A stretch of 64,000 nt of DNA from Steroidobacteraceae bacterium (GTDB lineage Bacteria > Pseudomonadota > Gammaproteobacteria > Steroidobacterales > Steroidobacteraceae), in the NCBI GenBank assembly GCA_025458905.1, contig JALORN010000038.1:1-64000 (forward strand). Direction: 5' to 3'. Shown piece after piece: positions 54,700 through 62,184 of the stretch. The notes beneath the pieces are model-generated. The model was given only the letters and a program-made list of their open reading frames with translations. It did not search any database and was not told the DNA's origin. Position 1 is the first letter of the stretch. Every line of letters begins with the position of its first letter. The translations under genes were made by a program, and so were the position numbers.

Positions 54700-55653
54700 A
54701 TGACCCCGCGCATCTCCCGCCGCGCCGCGCTGGCCGGCGCCGGCGTCTCGGCCCTGGTCGGCGCGGGCACTGCCCGCAGCGCACGCGCGGCCGAGCCGGC
54801 CGGTGCGCGCGCGTCGCGGCGTGCGCCGCTCGACCTCGCCACGCCCCTCGGCAACGTCACTGCCTATCTCAAGATGCGCGCCAGCATCGAGACGCAGGAC
54901 GTGTACTTCTGGTTCACCGGCAGGCTCGACCTCGCGGTGCCGGGCGAGCCGGTGCGGCCGATCATCGAGGTCGCGTCGCTGATCCTGCGGCGCACCGAGC
55001 GCGTCGCCGACCTCGCCTGGAACGTGATCGACTGGGAGGCCTCGATGTACCGCCATCTCGACGGTGGCGCGTGGCTGGAGGCGGACGAGCCGATCGTCAA
55101 CCCGCACACGGGGCGCAAGGTGCGGCCGATGCCCTATCGCGAGGGCCCGGTGCGCTTCCGCTTCACCGACCAGGAGCCGCGCATCATCGGCTCGCGCGAC
55201 GTGATGCCCAATACCGGCAAGCCGTTCAGCTATCCGTGGAAGGTGGTCGGCGGCGATCTCTACATGGTCAAGTCGAGCTACATCCGCGCGCCGAACTGGC
55301 TGCAGCCGGTCGACTGGCCGCTCGAGTCCTCGGGCAAGGACGTCGTGGTCGCGGCGCACTCCTCGCTGAAGTCGCGGTTCGCCGACGTGCAGGATCCGCG
55401 CGTCGCGAGCGCGCCGGCGGACTTCGCCTATACGGCGACCTCGGGCTGGCTGCCGTGGATGCAGATGGGCGCGACGCCGGGGCACGTGGTCTGGGCGGAG
55501 TCGGGCAAGAAGCTCTTCAGCCTGGACGAGGCGCCGCCCGACCAGGTCGCGCGACTGCGGCAGGTGCATCCCGCATGGTTCGCGCGACCCGAGCCCTGGC
55601 CGGAGTTCACCAACATGTACCTGCAGTACAAGGAGAAGTACGCGGTGCGCTGA
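54700..55653 (+). CDS. DUF1838 family Tat-exported protein, second copy
   Basis: A 317-residue protein with a twin-arginine signal (MTPRISRRAALAGAGVSALV) and DUF1838 landmarks: NVTAYLKMRASIETQDVYFW, TGRLDLAVPGEPVRPIIEVA, YREGPVRFRFTDQEPRIIGS, PNWLQPVDWPLESSGKDVVV, SGWLPWMQMGATPGHVVWAE and a C-terminal EFTNMYLQYKEKYAV. It is distantly similar to the DUF1838 gene at 41274, mainly in the W-x-x-WMxMG segment and overall plan. GGAG precedes the ATG. Divergent from the paraoxonase-like gene. Confidence 0.82.
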   Translation: MTPRISRRAALAGAGVSALVGAGTARSARAAEPAGARASRRAPLDLATPLGNVTAYLKMRASIETQDVYFWFTGRLDLAVPGEPVRPIIEVASLILRRTERVADLAWNVIDWEASMYRHLDGGAWLEADEPIVNPHTGRKVRPMPYREGPVRFRFTDQEPRIIGSRDVMPNTGKPFSYPWKVVGGDLYMVKSSYIRAPNWLQPVDWPLESSGKDVVVAAHSSLKSRFADVQDPRVASAPADFAYTATSGWLPWMQMGATPGHVVWAESGKKLFSLDEAPPDQVARLRQVHPAWFARPEPWPEFTNMYLQYKEKYAVR

Positions 55654-55675
55654 ACGCAGGCCGTGTCCTGCGAGC

Positions 55676-55933
55676 TCAGCTCAGCCGGTCTGCGCCGTTG
55701 CCGCGGGCGTCGCCACGCATCGGCGCCGGTTCCGCGCGCGACGCGGCGCCGCCGCGCGCCGGCAGCACCAGCGGTTCGTCGGGTTCGCCGACCAGCTCTT
55801 CCCACAAGGCTTCCTGCCCCTTGCGTCGCCCCTTGACCGCGACCCGCAACCCGTCCGGCGTGATGGTGACGACGTAGGGCTTCTGGCCGATCCGCACTTC
55901 GCGCCGCACGGGCCTGTCGAGCTTCGTGACCAT
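55676..55933 (-). CDS. Conserved small protein of unknown function
   Basis: An 85-residue protein: TKLDRPVRREVRIGQKPYVV, then TITPDGLRVAVKGRRKGQEA, a compact beta-rich domain I have seen in hypothetical proteins of proteobacteria. The C-terminal half is low-complexity (Pro, Arg, Ala). GAGGGA precedes the ATG. It follows a 21-codon frame with a strong ribosome-binding site by 9 nt. It is convergent with the DUF1838 gene. Function unknown. Confidence 0.65.
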   Translation of the reverse strand: MVTKLDRPVRREVRIGQKPYVVTITPDGLRVAVKGRRKGQEALWEELVGEPDEPLVLPARGGAASRAEPAPMRGDARGNGADRLS

Positions 55934-55942
55934 GATCGTCCC

Positions 55943-56008
55943 TCAGATCCGGGCGGGGTGTCCGGACAGCCGGCGGTTGCGCTGGCGCGCGGTGCGTGTG
56001 GTGGACAT
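55943..56008 (-). CDS. Tiny Arg-rich reading frame (21 residues)
   Basis: MSTTRTARQRNRRLSGHPAR plus Ile. AGGAG lies 6 nt before the ATG, and the stop is 9 nt before the next gene's ATG. It could be a small protein or a leader for the following gene. Nothing besides the ribosome-binding site and position supports it. Confidence 0.4.
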   Translation of the reverse strand: MSTTRTARQRNRRLSGHPARI

Positions 56009-56179
56009 GGCAGCTCCTGCGCGGCACGCCGGTCGGCGTGAGGGGCAGTTAGCCTGCGGCGTCGACGGGCGGGCTAGTCGGGTCGGTGCCTGGGCCGGTG
56101 TAGGTGAGAACCGACCGCCCGCGGCCATTGCCCCGGCCACCGGACGCGTGATCGGCGCGCGGTGACGCGCGACGCTGCC

Positions 56180-57400
56180 TCAGGCGATCGCGGCGGCGGC
56201 TGCGAGGCCTTCGATCATCGCGGTCCGCAGCAGGAAGCGGCGCGCGCGCGCCGGGTCGGCCGCCTGGGCCCGCATCTCGGCCTGGCGCTCGGCACGCTTC
56301 ACCGGGTCGCGTTCCTCGAGGGTCTGCTTGTTGGCGATCGTCTGGCCCTGCAGGTATTGCTCGGCGACCGCGCGGCGCTGGCGGTCGTACTGGTCGAGGA
56401 GGCTGTCGGGGGCCTCGCCGCGCCACACCTTGCCGAGGCGCTGCGCGAGGCTGTGGGCATCGTGCAGGCCGAAGTTCAGGCCCATGCCGCCGAGCGGGTT
56501 GTTGACGTGCGCGGCGTCGCCGGCGAGCAGCACGCGACCGCGGCGATAGGTGGTGGCGACGCGCTGGTGCACGGCATAGAGGTTGGTGTGGATCACCTTC
56601 GCCGCGCGGCTCTGCGGCACGAAGCCGGCGAGGCGGTCGGCGGCACGCGCGAAGTCGAGCAGTTCCGCCTCGCCCTCCTCGGGGCGCGTCGGGAACACAC
56701 AGCGCCAGATGCCGCGCTCGTCCTCGCCGGGCACCTTGAAGGTGGCGGTCCACTCGACCGGGTCCATCGTGTAGTTGCTGTAGGCGAAGCCGAGCGGCTC
56801 GAAGTCGAAGGTGGTCGTCACCACGAGGAAGCGTTCGGGCCAGGTGAAGCCCTCGAAGCCGATGTCCTGCGACTTGCGCACGACGCTGCGGCCGCCGTCG
56901 GCGCCGACCAGCCAGCGTCCGCGCAGCGTGGCGTGCGCGCCGGCCGCGTCCCGCACCACGACCGAGACCCCCGCGACGTCCTGCGCGACCTCGACCACCT
57001 CGGCATCCTGGCGGATCGTGGCGAACGGCGAGGCCGCGACGCGCTTCTGCATCATCGCCACCAGCTTGTGCTGCTCGCACTGCAGGCGGTATGGGTAGCG
57101 GGTGTCGCCCTCGAGCACCTGCAGGTCGAACTCCGCGACCAGGCCCTCGCGGCGGTCACGGTACTGCCACTTGCGGGCGACGATGCCGCGGCGGTGCAGT
57201 TCGTCGGTGACACCCGAGGGCTCGAGCATCTCCAGCGAGGGCGGGTGGTAGGTGGCCGCGCGGGGGTCGTCGTGCGGCCCCTTGCCGCGCTCGAGCAGCG
57301 TCACCGGCACCCCTTGCGAGGCGAGGAACATCGCCGCGGCCATGCCCGTGGGCCCGCCCCCGGCGATCAGCACACGCTCGTCTTCCGAACCTGCTTGCAT
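56180..57400 (-). CDS. FAD-dependent aromatic-ring monooxygenase (PHBH/UbiH family)
   Basis: A 406-residue flavoprotein hydroxylase. Motifs: VLIAGGGPTGMAAAMFLASQ (GxGxxG), WLVGADGGRSVVRKSQDI (DG), RRGRVLLAGDAAHVNNPLGG (GD), and MGLNFGLHDAHSLAQRLGKV. HPPSLEMLEPSG follows the FAD fold. It would hydroxylate an aromatic or heterocyclic substrate with NAD(P)H. Last gene of the operon at 56180-60125. The ATG abuts a REP-like inverted repeat, so there is no normal ribosome-binding site; a GTG at 57373, nine codons in, could be the original start. Confidence 0.87.
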   Translation of the reverse strand: MQAGSEDERVLIAGGGPTGMAAAMFLASQGVPVTLLERGKGPHDDPRAATYHPPSLEMLEPSGVTDELHRRGIVARKWQYRDRREGLVAEFDLQVLEGDTRYPYRLQCEQHKLVAMMQKRVAASPFATIRQDAEVVEVAQDVAGVSVVVRDAAGAHATLRGRWLVGADGGRSVVRKSQDIGFEGFTWPERFLVVTTTFDFEPLGFAYSNYTMDPVEWTATFKVPGEDERGIWRCVFPTRPEEGEAELLDFARAADRLAGFVPQSRAAKVIHTNLYAVHQRVATTYRRGRVLLAGDAAHVNNPLGGMGLNFGLHDAHSLAQRLGKVWRGEAPDSLLDQYDRQRRAVAEQYLQGQTIANKQTLEERDPVKRAERQAEMRAQAADPARARRFLLRTAMIEGLAAAAAIA

Positions 57401-57487
57401 AAAGGGGACAGATCTATTTTCGAACTTTCGTGTTGGGGGGGGCTGCTCGGTCAAGAATCGAGCGAAAAAACAAATCCGTCCCCTTTT
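57401..57487. repeat. REP/MITE-like inverted repeat between two operon genes
   Basis: Left arm AAAGGGGACAGATCTATTTT (57401-57420, then CG). Right arm CGAAAAAACAAATCCGTCCC then CTTT (57463-57486). The arms are near-complementary over about 22 bp. It fills the space from the stop codon of one gene to the start codon of the next. GGGGACAGAT-type repeats occur in many proteobacteria near RAYT transposases; here no transposase is present. Local AT content is far above the surroundings. Confidence 0.75.
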
Positions 57488-58231
57488 TCAGAATTTCTCG
57501 AGGAGGGAGCCGCAGCCGTAGATGCGGTCGTGGATGCCGGAGCGGCGCAGGGCGTCCCAGTAGGTGGTCATGTTGATCGCGAGCACCGGTTTCTCGAACC
57601 ACAGCTCGGCGGCGGCGCACAGCCTGATCGCGGCGAGGTTGGTGCCGACCTGCACCAGCGCGTCGACGTCATCGCCGTCGAGCTGGCGCAGTGCGTCGGT
57701 GACCTGCTTCGGCGTGGTGTGTGCGATCTGCACCGGCGAGGGGCACTTGAGGCCGATCAGGCGCTTGACCGGGAAGCCGGCCTCCTCGAAGTAGGTGCGC
57801 ACCTGCTCGTCGCCACGCGGCTGGTGCGGCGTCAGCACGGCGATGTTCTTCGCGCCCACGGCGCGCAGCGCCGCGACGGTCGCGGTCGAGCCCATCGACA
57901 CGCCGACCCCGGAACGCTGCGCGAGCTCGGCCTGCAGTTCGTCGGCGGCCGCGACGCCGCCCCAGAAGGCCTCGAGCGCGACGCCCATGATCACGTGGGT
58001 CGGCTGGCAGGTCATCACCTGGTCGATGCCGGCGCGCATGCCCTCGCGCATCGCCTGGACGTGCTCCATGAAGGCCTGCTCGGTGGTCAGCGGCCGCTCC
58101 TTGATGCTGATGCGCCCCGTGTGGTTCGTGACCCCGTGCGGCCGCAGCATCTCGGACTCGGGCTGGCAGCTGGTGTTGGTCGAGGGTACGACGATCGCGA
58201 TGCGTCCGCGGAATCCGAGTTGGTCGGTCAT
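57488..58231 (-). CDS. Asp/Glu racemase-fold protein (maleate isomerase/arylmalonate decarboxylase-like)
   Basis: A 247-residue protein. The start RIAIVVPSTNTSCQPESEML fits the VPSTNT motif of maleate cis-trans isomerase and arylmalonate decarboxylase. Later features are PTHVIMGVALEAFWGGVAAA, GVGVSMGSTATVAALRAVGA, IAVLTPHQPRGDEQVRTYFE, VDALVQVGTNLAAIRL and PVLAINMTTYWDALRRSGI. The catalytic Cys normally found after the strand corresponding to THVIMG, and the second Cys near VLAIN, are not seen. The enzyme may therefore do another reaction. Its stop abuts the inverted repeat. Second of the group by homology to catabolic genes. Confidence 0.78.
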   Translation of the reverse strand: MTDQLGFRGRIAIVVPSTNTSCQPESEMLRPHGVTNHTGRISIKERPLTTEQAFMEHVQAMREGMRAGIDQVMTCQPTHVIMGVALEAFWGGVAAADELQAELAQRSGVGVSMGSTATVAALRAVGAKNIAVLTPHQPRGDEQVRTYFEEAGFPVKRLIGLKCPSPVQIAHTTPKQVTDALRQLDGDDVDALVQVGTNLAAIRLCAAAELWFEKPVLAINMTTYWDALRRSGIHDRIYGCGSLLEKF

Positions 58232-58258
58232 GGCTCGAGGCTCTGTGATGGGATCGGC

Positions 58259-59047
58259 TCAGGGAGTCTTGACGGTGCCGCCGTCGATCGTGACCGACGT
58301 GCCGGTCATGTGCGCGGCACGCGGCGAGGCGAGGAAGGCGACGTGCGCGGCCACTTCCTCGGGGGTCGCGATGCGGCGCAGCGCAGCCTTGGCGAGGAAG
58401 CGCGACTCGGCCTCGGCGGCAGTGCCGCCCTCGCGCTCGGCGATCGCGCGCATCTGCGCGTCCCAGCGCGAGGAGCGCACCGGCCCCGGGTTCAGCGCAT
58501 TGATCACCACGCCGTGCGGGCCGAGCTCCTCGGCGAGACCGCGCACGATCGCGAGCAGCGCCGAGTTCGCGACCGCACCGGGGATCATCCGCGGCTCGGG
58601 ATACTTGGCGGAGTTGCCGACGATCAGCACGATGCGCCCGGCGCGCCGGGCGACCATGCGCGGCGCGACCGCGCGCAGCACCCGGATCGTGCCGAACAGC
58701 TTCGCCTCGAGGTGCCGCTGCCAGGCCGCATCGTCGATCTCCCAGAAGAGCCCGCCCTGCGCGGCGCCCGCGGCCGCGACCAGGCCGTCGAGCGGCCCGA
58801 GCGCGGCGGCCGCCTGCTCGACCGCGGCGTCGGTCGACGCGGCCTGCGCGAGGTCGCCCTGCACGATCGCCACGCTCGGTGCACCGAGCGTGCGCAGCTC
58901 GGTGGCGAGCGGCTCGAGCCGGGACGCGTCGCGCCCGAGCAGCGCGAGCCGCGCGCCCTCGGCCGCGAGCAGCCGCGCGGCGGCCGCGCCGAGCATGCCC
59001 GAGCCGCCGGTCAGCAGGATGTTCTGGTCGCGAAGCCCGAGGTCCAT
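58259..59047 (-). CDS. Short-chain dehydrogenase/reductase lacking the YxxxK motif
   Basis: A 262-residue SDR-fold protein. The cofactor motif LLTGGSGMLGAAAARLL (residues 11-27), GDLAQ (Asp at the adenine site), LVAAAGAAQGG (in place of NNAG), the Ser146 strand IVLIVGNSAKYPEP, and INALNPGPVRSSRWD after strand 6 are present. Where Tyr-x-x-x-Lys is expected (about 157-162) it reads GAVANS. It probably binds NAD(P) but may not use classical chemistry. 27 nt from the racemase-like gene, 25 nt from the MetE-like gene. Confidence 0.85.
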   Translation of the reverse strand: MDLGLRDQNILLTGGSGMLGAAAARLLAAEGARLALLGRDASRLEPLATELRTLGAPSVAIVQGDLAQAASTDAAVEQAAAALGPLDGLVAAAGAAQGGLFWEIDDAAWQRHLEAKLFGTIRVLRAVAPRMVARRAGRIVLIVGNSAKYPEPRMIPGAVANSALLAIVRGLAEELGPHGVVINALNPGPVRSSRWDAQMRAIAEREGGTAAEAESRFLAKAALRRIATPEEVAAHVAFLASPRAAHMTGTSVTIDGGTVKTP

Positions 59048-59072
59048 GGCGTGGCGTCCGTCCGGGCCGCGC

Positions 59073-60125
59073 TCAGCCGAGGCGGCGGCGCGCGAGCTCG
59101 GCGCCGGCGCCGAGCGCGCGCAGCTTGGCGGTCGCGAGCTCTCGCGACAGTGGCGCCATGCCGCAGTTGGTGCAGGGAAGCAGCCGCGCCTTCTCGACGT
59201 GGCGCGTGGCCTCGAGGATGTTGTGCGCCACTTCCTCCGGCGTCTCGAGCTTGCCGGGCAGCACCTCGATCGCGCCGACCAGCAGCTCCTTGTCGGGCAG
59301 CAGCCGCAGCACCTCGTGCGGCACGCGCGAGCCGGCGAACTCCAGCGACACCTGCCGGACCTTGCTGGCGTTGATCCACGGGAAGATGCGCTCGTACTGG
59401 CGCCACTGGTCGCCGAGCGACTCCTTCCACTTGATGTTCGCCTCGATGCCGTAGCCGTAGCAGATGTGGACCGCCGTCGTGCACTTCAGGCCCTGCATCG
59501 CGCGCTCGAGGGCCGGCAGGCCCCAGTCGCGCACCTCGTCGAGGAACACGTTGAACGCCGGCTCGTCGAACTGGATCACGTCGGCGCCGGCGGCCTCGAT
59601 CTCCAGCGCCTCGGCGTTCAGCAGCTCGGCGAAGCGCATCGCCATGCTCGCGCGGTCGCCATAGTGGCGGTCGGCGAGCGTGTCGCAGATGGTCATCGGC
59701 CCCGGCAGGGTGATCTTCAGGCGGTGACCGGTGTGGGCGCGCATGAACGCCGCATCCGCGACGTGCACCGGCCGCGTGCGCCGCAGCGGCGCGGTCACCG
59801 TGGGCACTTCCGCGACGTAGCGGTTGTTGCGGATGCCCATCGGCGTCTTGAGGTTCCAGTCGATGCCCTCGAGCTGCTCGAGGAAGCCGTGCACGAAGTG
59901 CACGCGGAACTGCTCGCCGTCGCCGACCACGTCGATGCCCGCGGCTTCCTGCTCGCGCAGCCACTCGAGCGCCGCGCGCTCCTTGCCGCGCTGCAGGGCC
60001 TCGCCCTCGAGACGCCACGGCGCCCAGAGGCGCTCGGGCTCGGCGAGCCAGTCCGGCTTCGGCAGGCTGCCGACGGTGGTGGTGGTGAACAAGCTGCGGT
60101 CCGCGTTCCGTGGAGGACGCGGCAT
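59073..60125 (-). CDS. MetE-core-like (cobalamin-independent methionine synthase type) methyltransferase
   Basis: A 350-residue TIM-barrel protein corresponding to the C-terminal catalytic half of MetE: FTTTTVGSLPKPDWLAEPER, GIDVVGDGEQFRVHFVHGFL, LKITLPGPMTICDTLADRHY, VIQFDEPAFNVFLDEVRDWG, TAVHICYGYGIEANIKWKES (His and Cys zinc ligands), VSLEFAGSRVPHEVL (Glu) and ARLLPCTNCGMAPLSREL (Cys). All zinc ligands seem intact. Such short proteins move methyl groups in methionine synthesis or demethylation of other compounds. ATG at 60125. First gene of the operon, so O- or N-demethylation of its substrate is a reasonable guess. Confidence 0.85.
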   Translation of the reverse strand: MPRPPRNADRSLFTTTTVGSLPKPDWLAEPERLWAPWRLEGEALQRGKERAALEWLREQEAAGIDVVGDGEQFRVHFVHGFLEQLEGIDWNLKTPMGIRNNRYVAEVPTVTAPLRRTRPVHVADAAFMRAHTGHRLKITLPGPMTICDTLADRHYGDRASMAMRFAELLNAEALEIEAAGADVIQFDEPAFNVFLDEVRDWGLPALERAMQGLKCTTAVHICYGYGIEANIKWKESLGDQWRQYERIFPWINASKVRQVSLEFAGSRVPHEVLRLLPDKELLVGAIEVLPGKLETPEEVAHNILEATRHVEKARLLPCTNCGMAPLSRELATAKLRALGAGAELARRRLG

Positions 60126-60248
60126 CCTAGCGAATGCGCTGACGGCAGCCGGGCGATGGGCCGCGTGCGTGCTCCGCCGGTTCACGTCGTGGACAGACGC
60201 GAGGCGGATCGGGAAGTCGGGCGGTGGCGTCGGGGTCCGGAGACCCCA

Positions 60249-60277
60249 GCCGGGGCGGGCACTAGGCCCGCCCCGGC
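60249..60277. terminator. Perfect 12-bp hairpin downstream of the fasciclin gene
   Basis: GCCGGGGCGGGC (60249-60260), loop ACTAG, GCCCGCCCCGGC (60266-60277). No T-run follows on either strand. Position 90 nt past the fasciclin stop suggests a terminator or RNA-stabilising stem. Confidence 0.55.
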
Positions 60278-60367
60278 ATCCTTGGACCGTGGAAGCGTCC
60301 TGCTCCGGACTCGATCCTTGTCCGGCCGGTCATCCTTGACCGTCGAGGTCCGGGAGTTACCTGGAGA

Positions 60368-60871
60368 TCAGTTCGGGATCAGCACCGAGTCGACCGCGAC
60401 GATCGTGCCGTTGGCGGCGTCGATGTCACCGGTGACGCGGGCGCCGTCCACGCGGACCCGGCCGCGGACCAGCTCGAACTTCAGCTCGTCGCCGGAGGCC
60501 GCCTTGGCGCCACGCGAGCGCTTCAGGTCCTCGGTCTCGAGCGCCTTGCCCGGCACCACGTGATGGGTCAGGATCTTGACGAGCTTGTCCTTGTTCTCGG
60601 GCTTCAGCAGAGCCTCGAGCTCGCCCGGAGGCAGCTTGGCGAACGCCTCGTCGGTCGGCGCGAAGATCGTGACCGGGCCCTGCGCGGTCAGGGCGTCCTG
60701 CAGCCCCGCGACCTCGATGGCCTTGGCCAGGGTGGTGAAGTTGCCCTTGTGCTTGGCGACCGCCAGCACGTCGTTGCTCTTGGCCTCGAACGTGTCCGCC
60801 GTGGCGGACAGGGCCGAAAACGACAGCAAGGCAGCGGCAACGGCGGCCTTCGTGAGAGAAATGGTCTTCAT
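60368..60871 (-). CDS. Fasciclin (FAS1) domain secreted protein
   Basis: A 167-residue exported protein with a signal peptide (MKTISLTKAAVAAALLSFSA, cleaved near ATA-D) and one FAS1 domain: NFTTLAKAIEVAGLQDALTA, QGPVTIFAPTDEAFAKLPPG with the H1 motif, LVKILTHHVVPGKALETEDL (YH-type motif), VRVDGARVTGDIDAANGTIV with the H2 motif and AVDSVLIPN. Likely an adhesive or lipid-binding secreted protein. AAAGGAG lies 8 nt before the ATG. Its promoter lies beside TGTACA repeats that a divergent CarH-like regulator may bind. Confidence 0.93.
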   Translation of the reverse strand: MKTISLTKAAVAAALLSFSALSATADTFEAKSNDVLAVAKHKGNFTTLAKAIEVAGLQDALTAQGPVTIFAPTDEAFAKLPPGELEALLKPENKDKLVKILTHHVVPGKALETEDLKRSRGAKAASGDELKFELVRGRVRVDGARVTGDIDAANGTIVAVDSVLIPN

Positions 60872-60943
60872 TACGTCTACTCCTTTAAGTGACCAAGGCG
60901 CTTTGCGAGTCCTGCAAGGCGCCATACCCGTCGAACTGGAGCC

Positions 60944-60972
60944 ATGATGACAGGCGCTGGAAAGTCTGTCAA
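60944..60972 (-). promoter_or_regulatory. Promoter of the fasciclin gene
   Basis: On the minus strand TTGACA (60972-60967), a 17-nt spacer and CATCAT (60949-60944). The -35 is perfect. The first TGTACA of the putative operator begins 6 nt upstream of it. Confidence 0.65.
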
Positions 60973-60977
60973 GCTCT

Positions 60978-61009
60978 TGTACAGGTCAAGGCTGTACAAA
61001 CCATGCACA
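60978..61009. promoter_or_regulatory. Candidate CarH-type operator in the divergent promoter
   Basis: TGTACA at 60978 and 60993 and TGCACA at 61004. The last two are spaced by 11 bp, the period of CarH operators (TnTACA direct repeats). The first two also form TTGTACA-N9-TGTACAA, a perfect dyad. The array overlaps the regulator's start codon and abuts the fasciclin -35. Confidence 0.6.
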
Positions 61010-61950
61010 ACGTCTCCAAGCCCATGACTGGCGTTACTACCAGTCACTTCACGATCAAGGCGGTCTCGCAGGCGACCGGCCTGACCGTCGAAACGTTGCG
61101 GGCCTGGGAGCGTCGCTACGAGGTGGTGCGCCCGATGCGCGATGCCTCGGGCCGCCGCACCTATTCGGCCGCGGACGTCGCGCGCCTGCGCCTGCTGCGC
61201 ACGGCCACCGAGCTCGGCCACACGATCAGCCGGCTCGCCAACCTCGCCGAGGACGAGCTCGCGAAGCTGGTCGCCTCCTCCGGCGGCCATGCACGACAGG
61301 GCGCCGCGCGTGGCCAGACCTACGTCGACCGCGCGCTCGATGCCGCCGAGCACTCCGACCCGAGCGGCGTCGAAGAGGTGCTGACCTCGGCGATCGCGCT
61401 GCTGCCGCCGAACGAGGTGATCCACACGGTGATCGCGCCGCTGGTGCGCGAGATCGGCGATCGCTGGCACCGCGGCGAGGTCTCGATCGCGCAGGAACAC
61501 ATGGTGACCGACATCGTCCGGCGCCTCGTGATCTCGGTGTCGCGCGGCTACCTGCGCGCCGACAACGGCCCCTGCCTCGTGCTCGCGACGCTCTCCGGCG
61601 AGCGCCACGAGCTCGGGATCCTGATGTGCAGCTGGCTCGCGGCCACGCGCCGCTACCACACTCACTATCTCGGTGCCGACCTGCCGCCGGCCGAGATCGG
61701 GCGCTTCGCGCTCGAGGTCGACGCGCGCGCGGTGCTGATCTCCCTGGTGATGCCCGAGAACGCGGTGCCGGTCATGGAGCAGCTGCGCGAGCTCGCCGAG
61801 CAGCTGCGCGGCAAGTGCGAGATCTGGATCGGCGGCTTCGCCGCCCGCCAGCTGACCCCCGAGGAAGTCCCGATCGGCTGCGTGCTGCTGCCGGGGCCCC
61901 ACGACTTCGAGCAGCGGCTCGACCTGCTGACGGCCGAGCGCTACGGCTGA
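61003..61950 (+). CDS. MerR-type regulator with cobalamin-binding domain (CarH/LitR-like)
   Basis: A 315-residue regulator. Residues 16-85 are a MerR helix-turn-helix (TIKAVSQATGLTVETLRAWE, RRYEVVRPMRDASGRRTYSA). Residues about 105-185 are the four-helix B12-cap domain with Trp155-His156 and Glu165-His166 (RWHRGEVSIAQEH), the same WH-N8-EH spacing as the light-sensing residues of CarH. Residues 190-313 are a Rossmann B12-binding domain with E200-R-H202-E-L-G205, a variant of DxHxxG. It should bind a cobalamin, and by homology could respond to light through adenosylcobalamin. The start may be ATG 61003 or 61024. Confidence 0.85.
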   Translation: MHNVSKPMTGVTTSHFTIKAVSQATGLTVETLRAWERRYEVVRPMRDASGRRTYSAADVARLRLLRTATELGHTISRLANLAEDELAKLVASSGGHARQGAARGQTYVDRALDAAEHSDPSGVEEVLTSAIALLPPNEVIHTVIAPLVREIGDRWHRGEVSIAQEHMVTDIVRRLVISVSRGYLRADNGPCLVLATLSGERHELGILMCSWLAATRRYHTHYLGADLPPAEIGRFALEVDARAVLISLVMPENAVPVMEQLRELAEQLRGKCEIWIGGFAARQLTPEEVPIGCVLLPGPHDFEQRLDLLTAERYG

Positions 61951-61987
61951 GCGGCCCGTGAGGAGGCCGCGGCCTGCGCGCCGCGGC

Positions 61988-62004
61988 TGTACAGGGCCTG
62001 TACA
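61988..62004. promoter_or_regulatory. TGTACA palindrome upstream of the DUF1800 gene
   Basis: TGTACAGG-G-CCTGTACA, perfect 8-bp arms, contains two TGTACA units 11 bp apart, as in the array before the regulator. Possible second operator, 181 nt before the DUF1800 start. Confidence 0.5.
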
Positions 62005-62184
62005 CCCCCCTCGTCCGCCCGATGCGGCGCCGGTATCCCCCGGCGGCGTCGATTCCGGCCACGCCCAGCCTCTGCGGGTCAACCTCGGGCCCGCGGTTGC
62101 GTTGCAACCTTGGCGACGATGCATGGTTGGCGACTACACTCGGGGCGACGACCCTGAGGCGGGACGTCGGTCAGGGGGTTGGCG

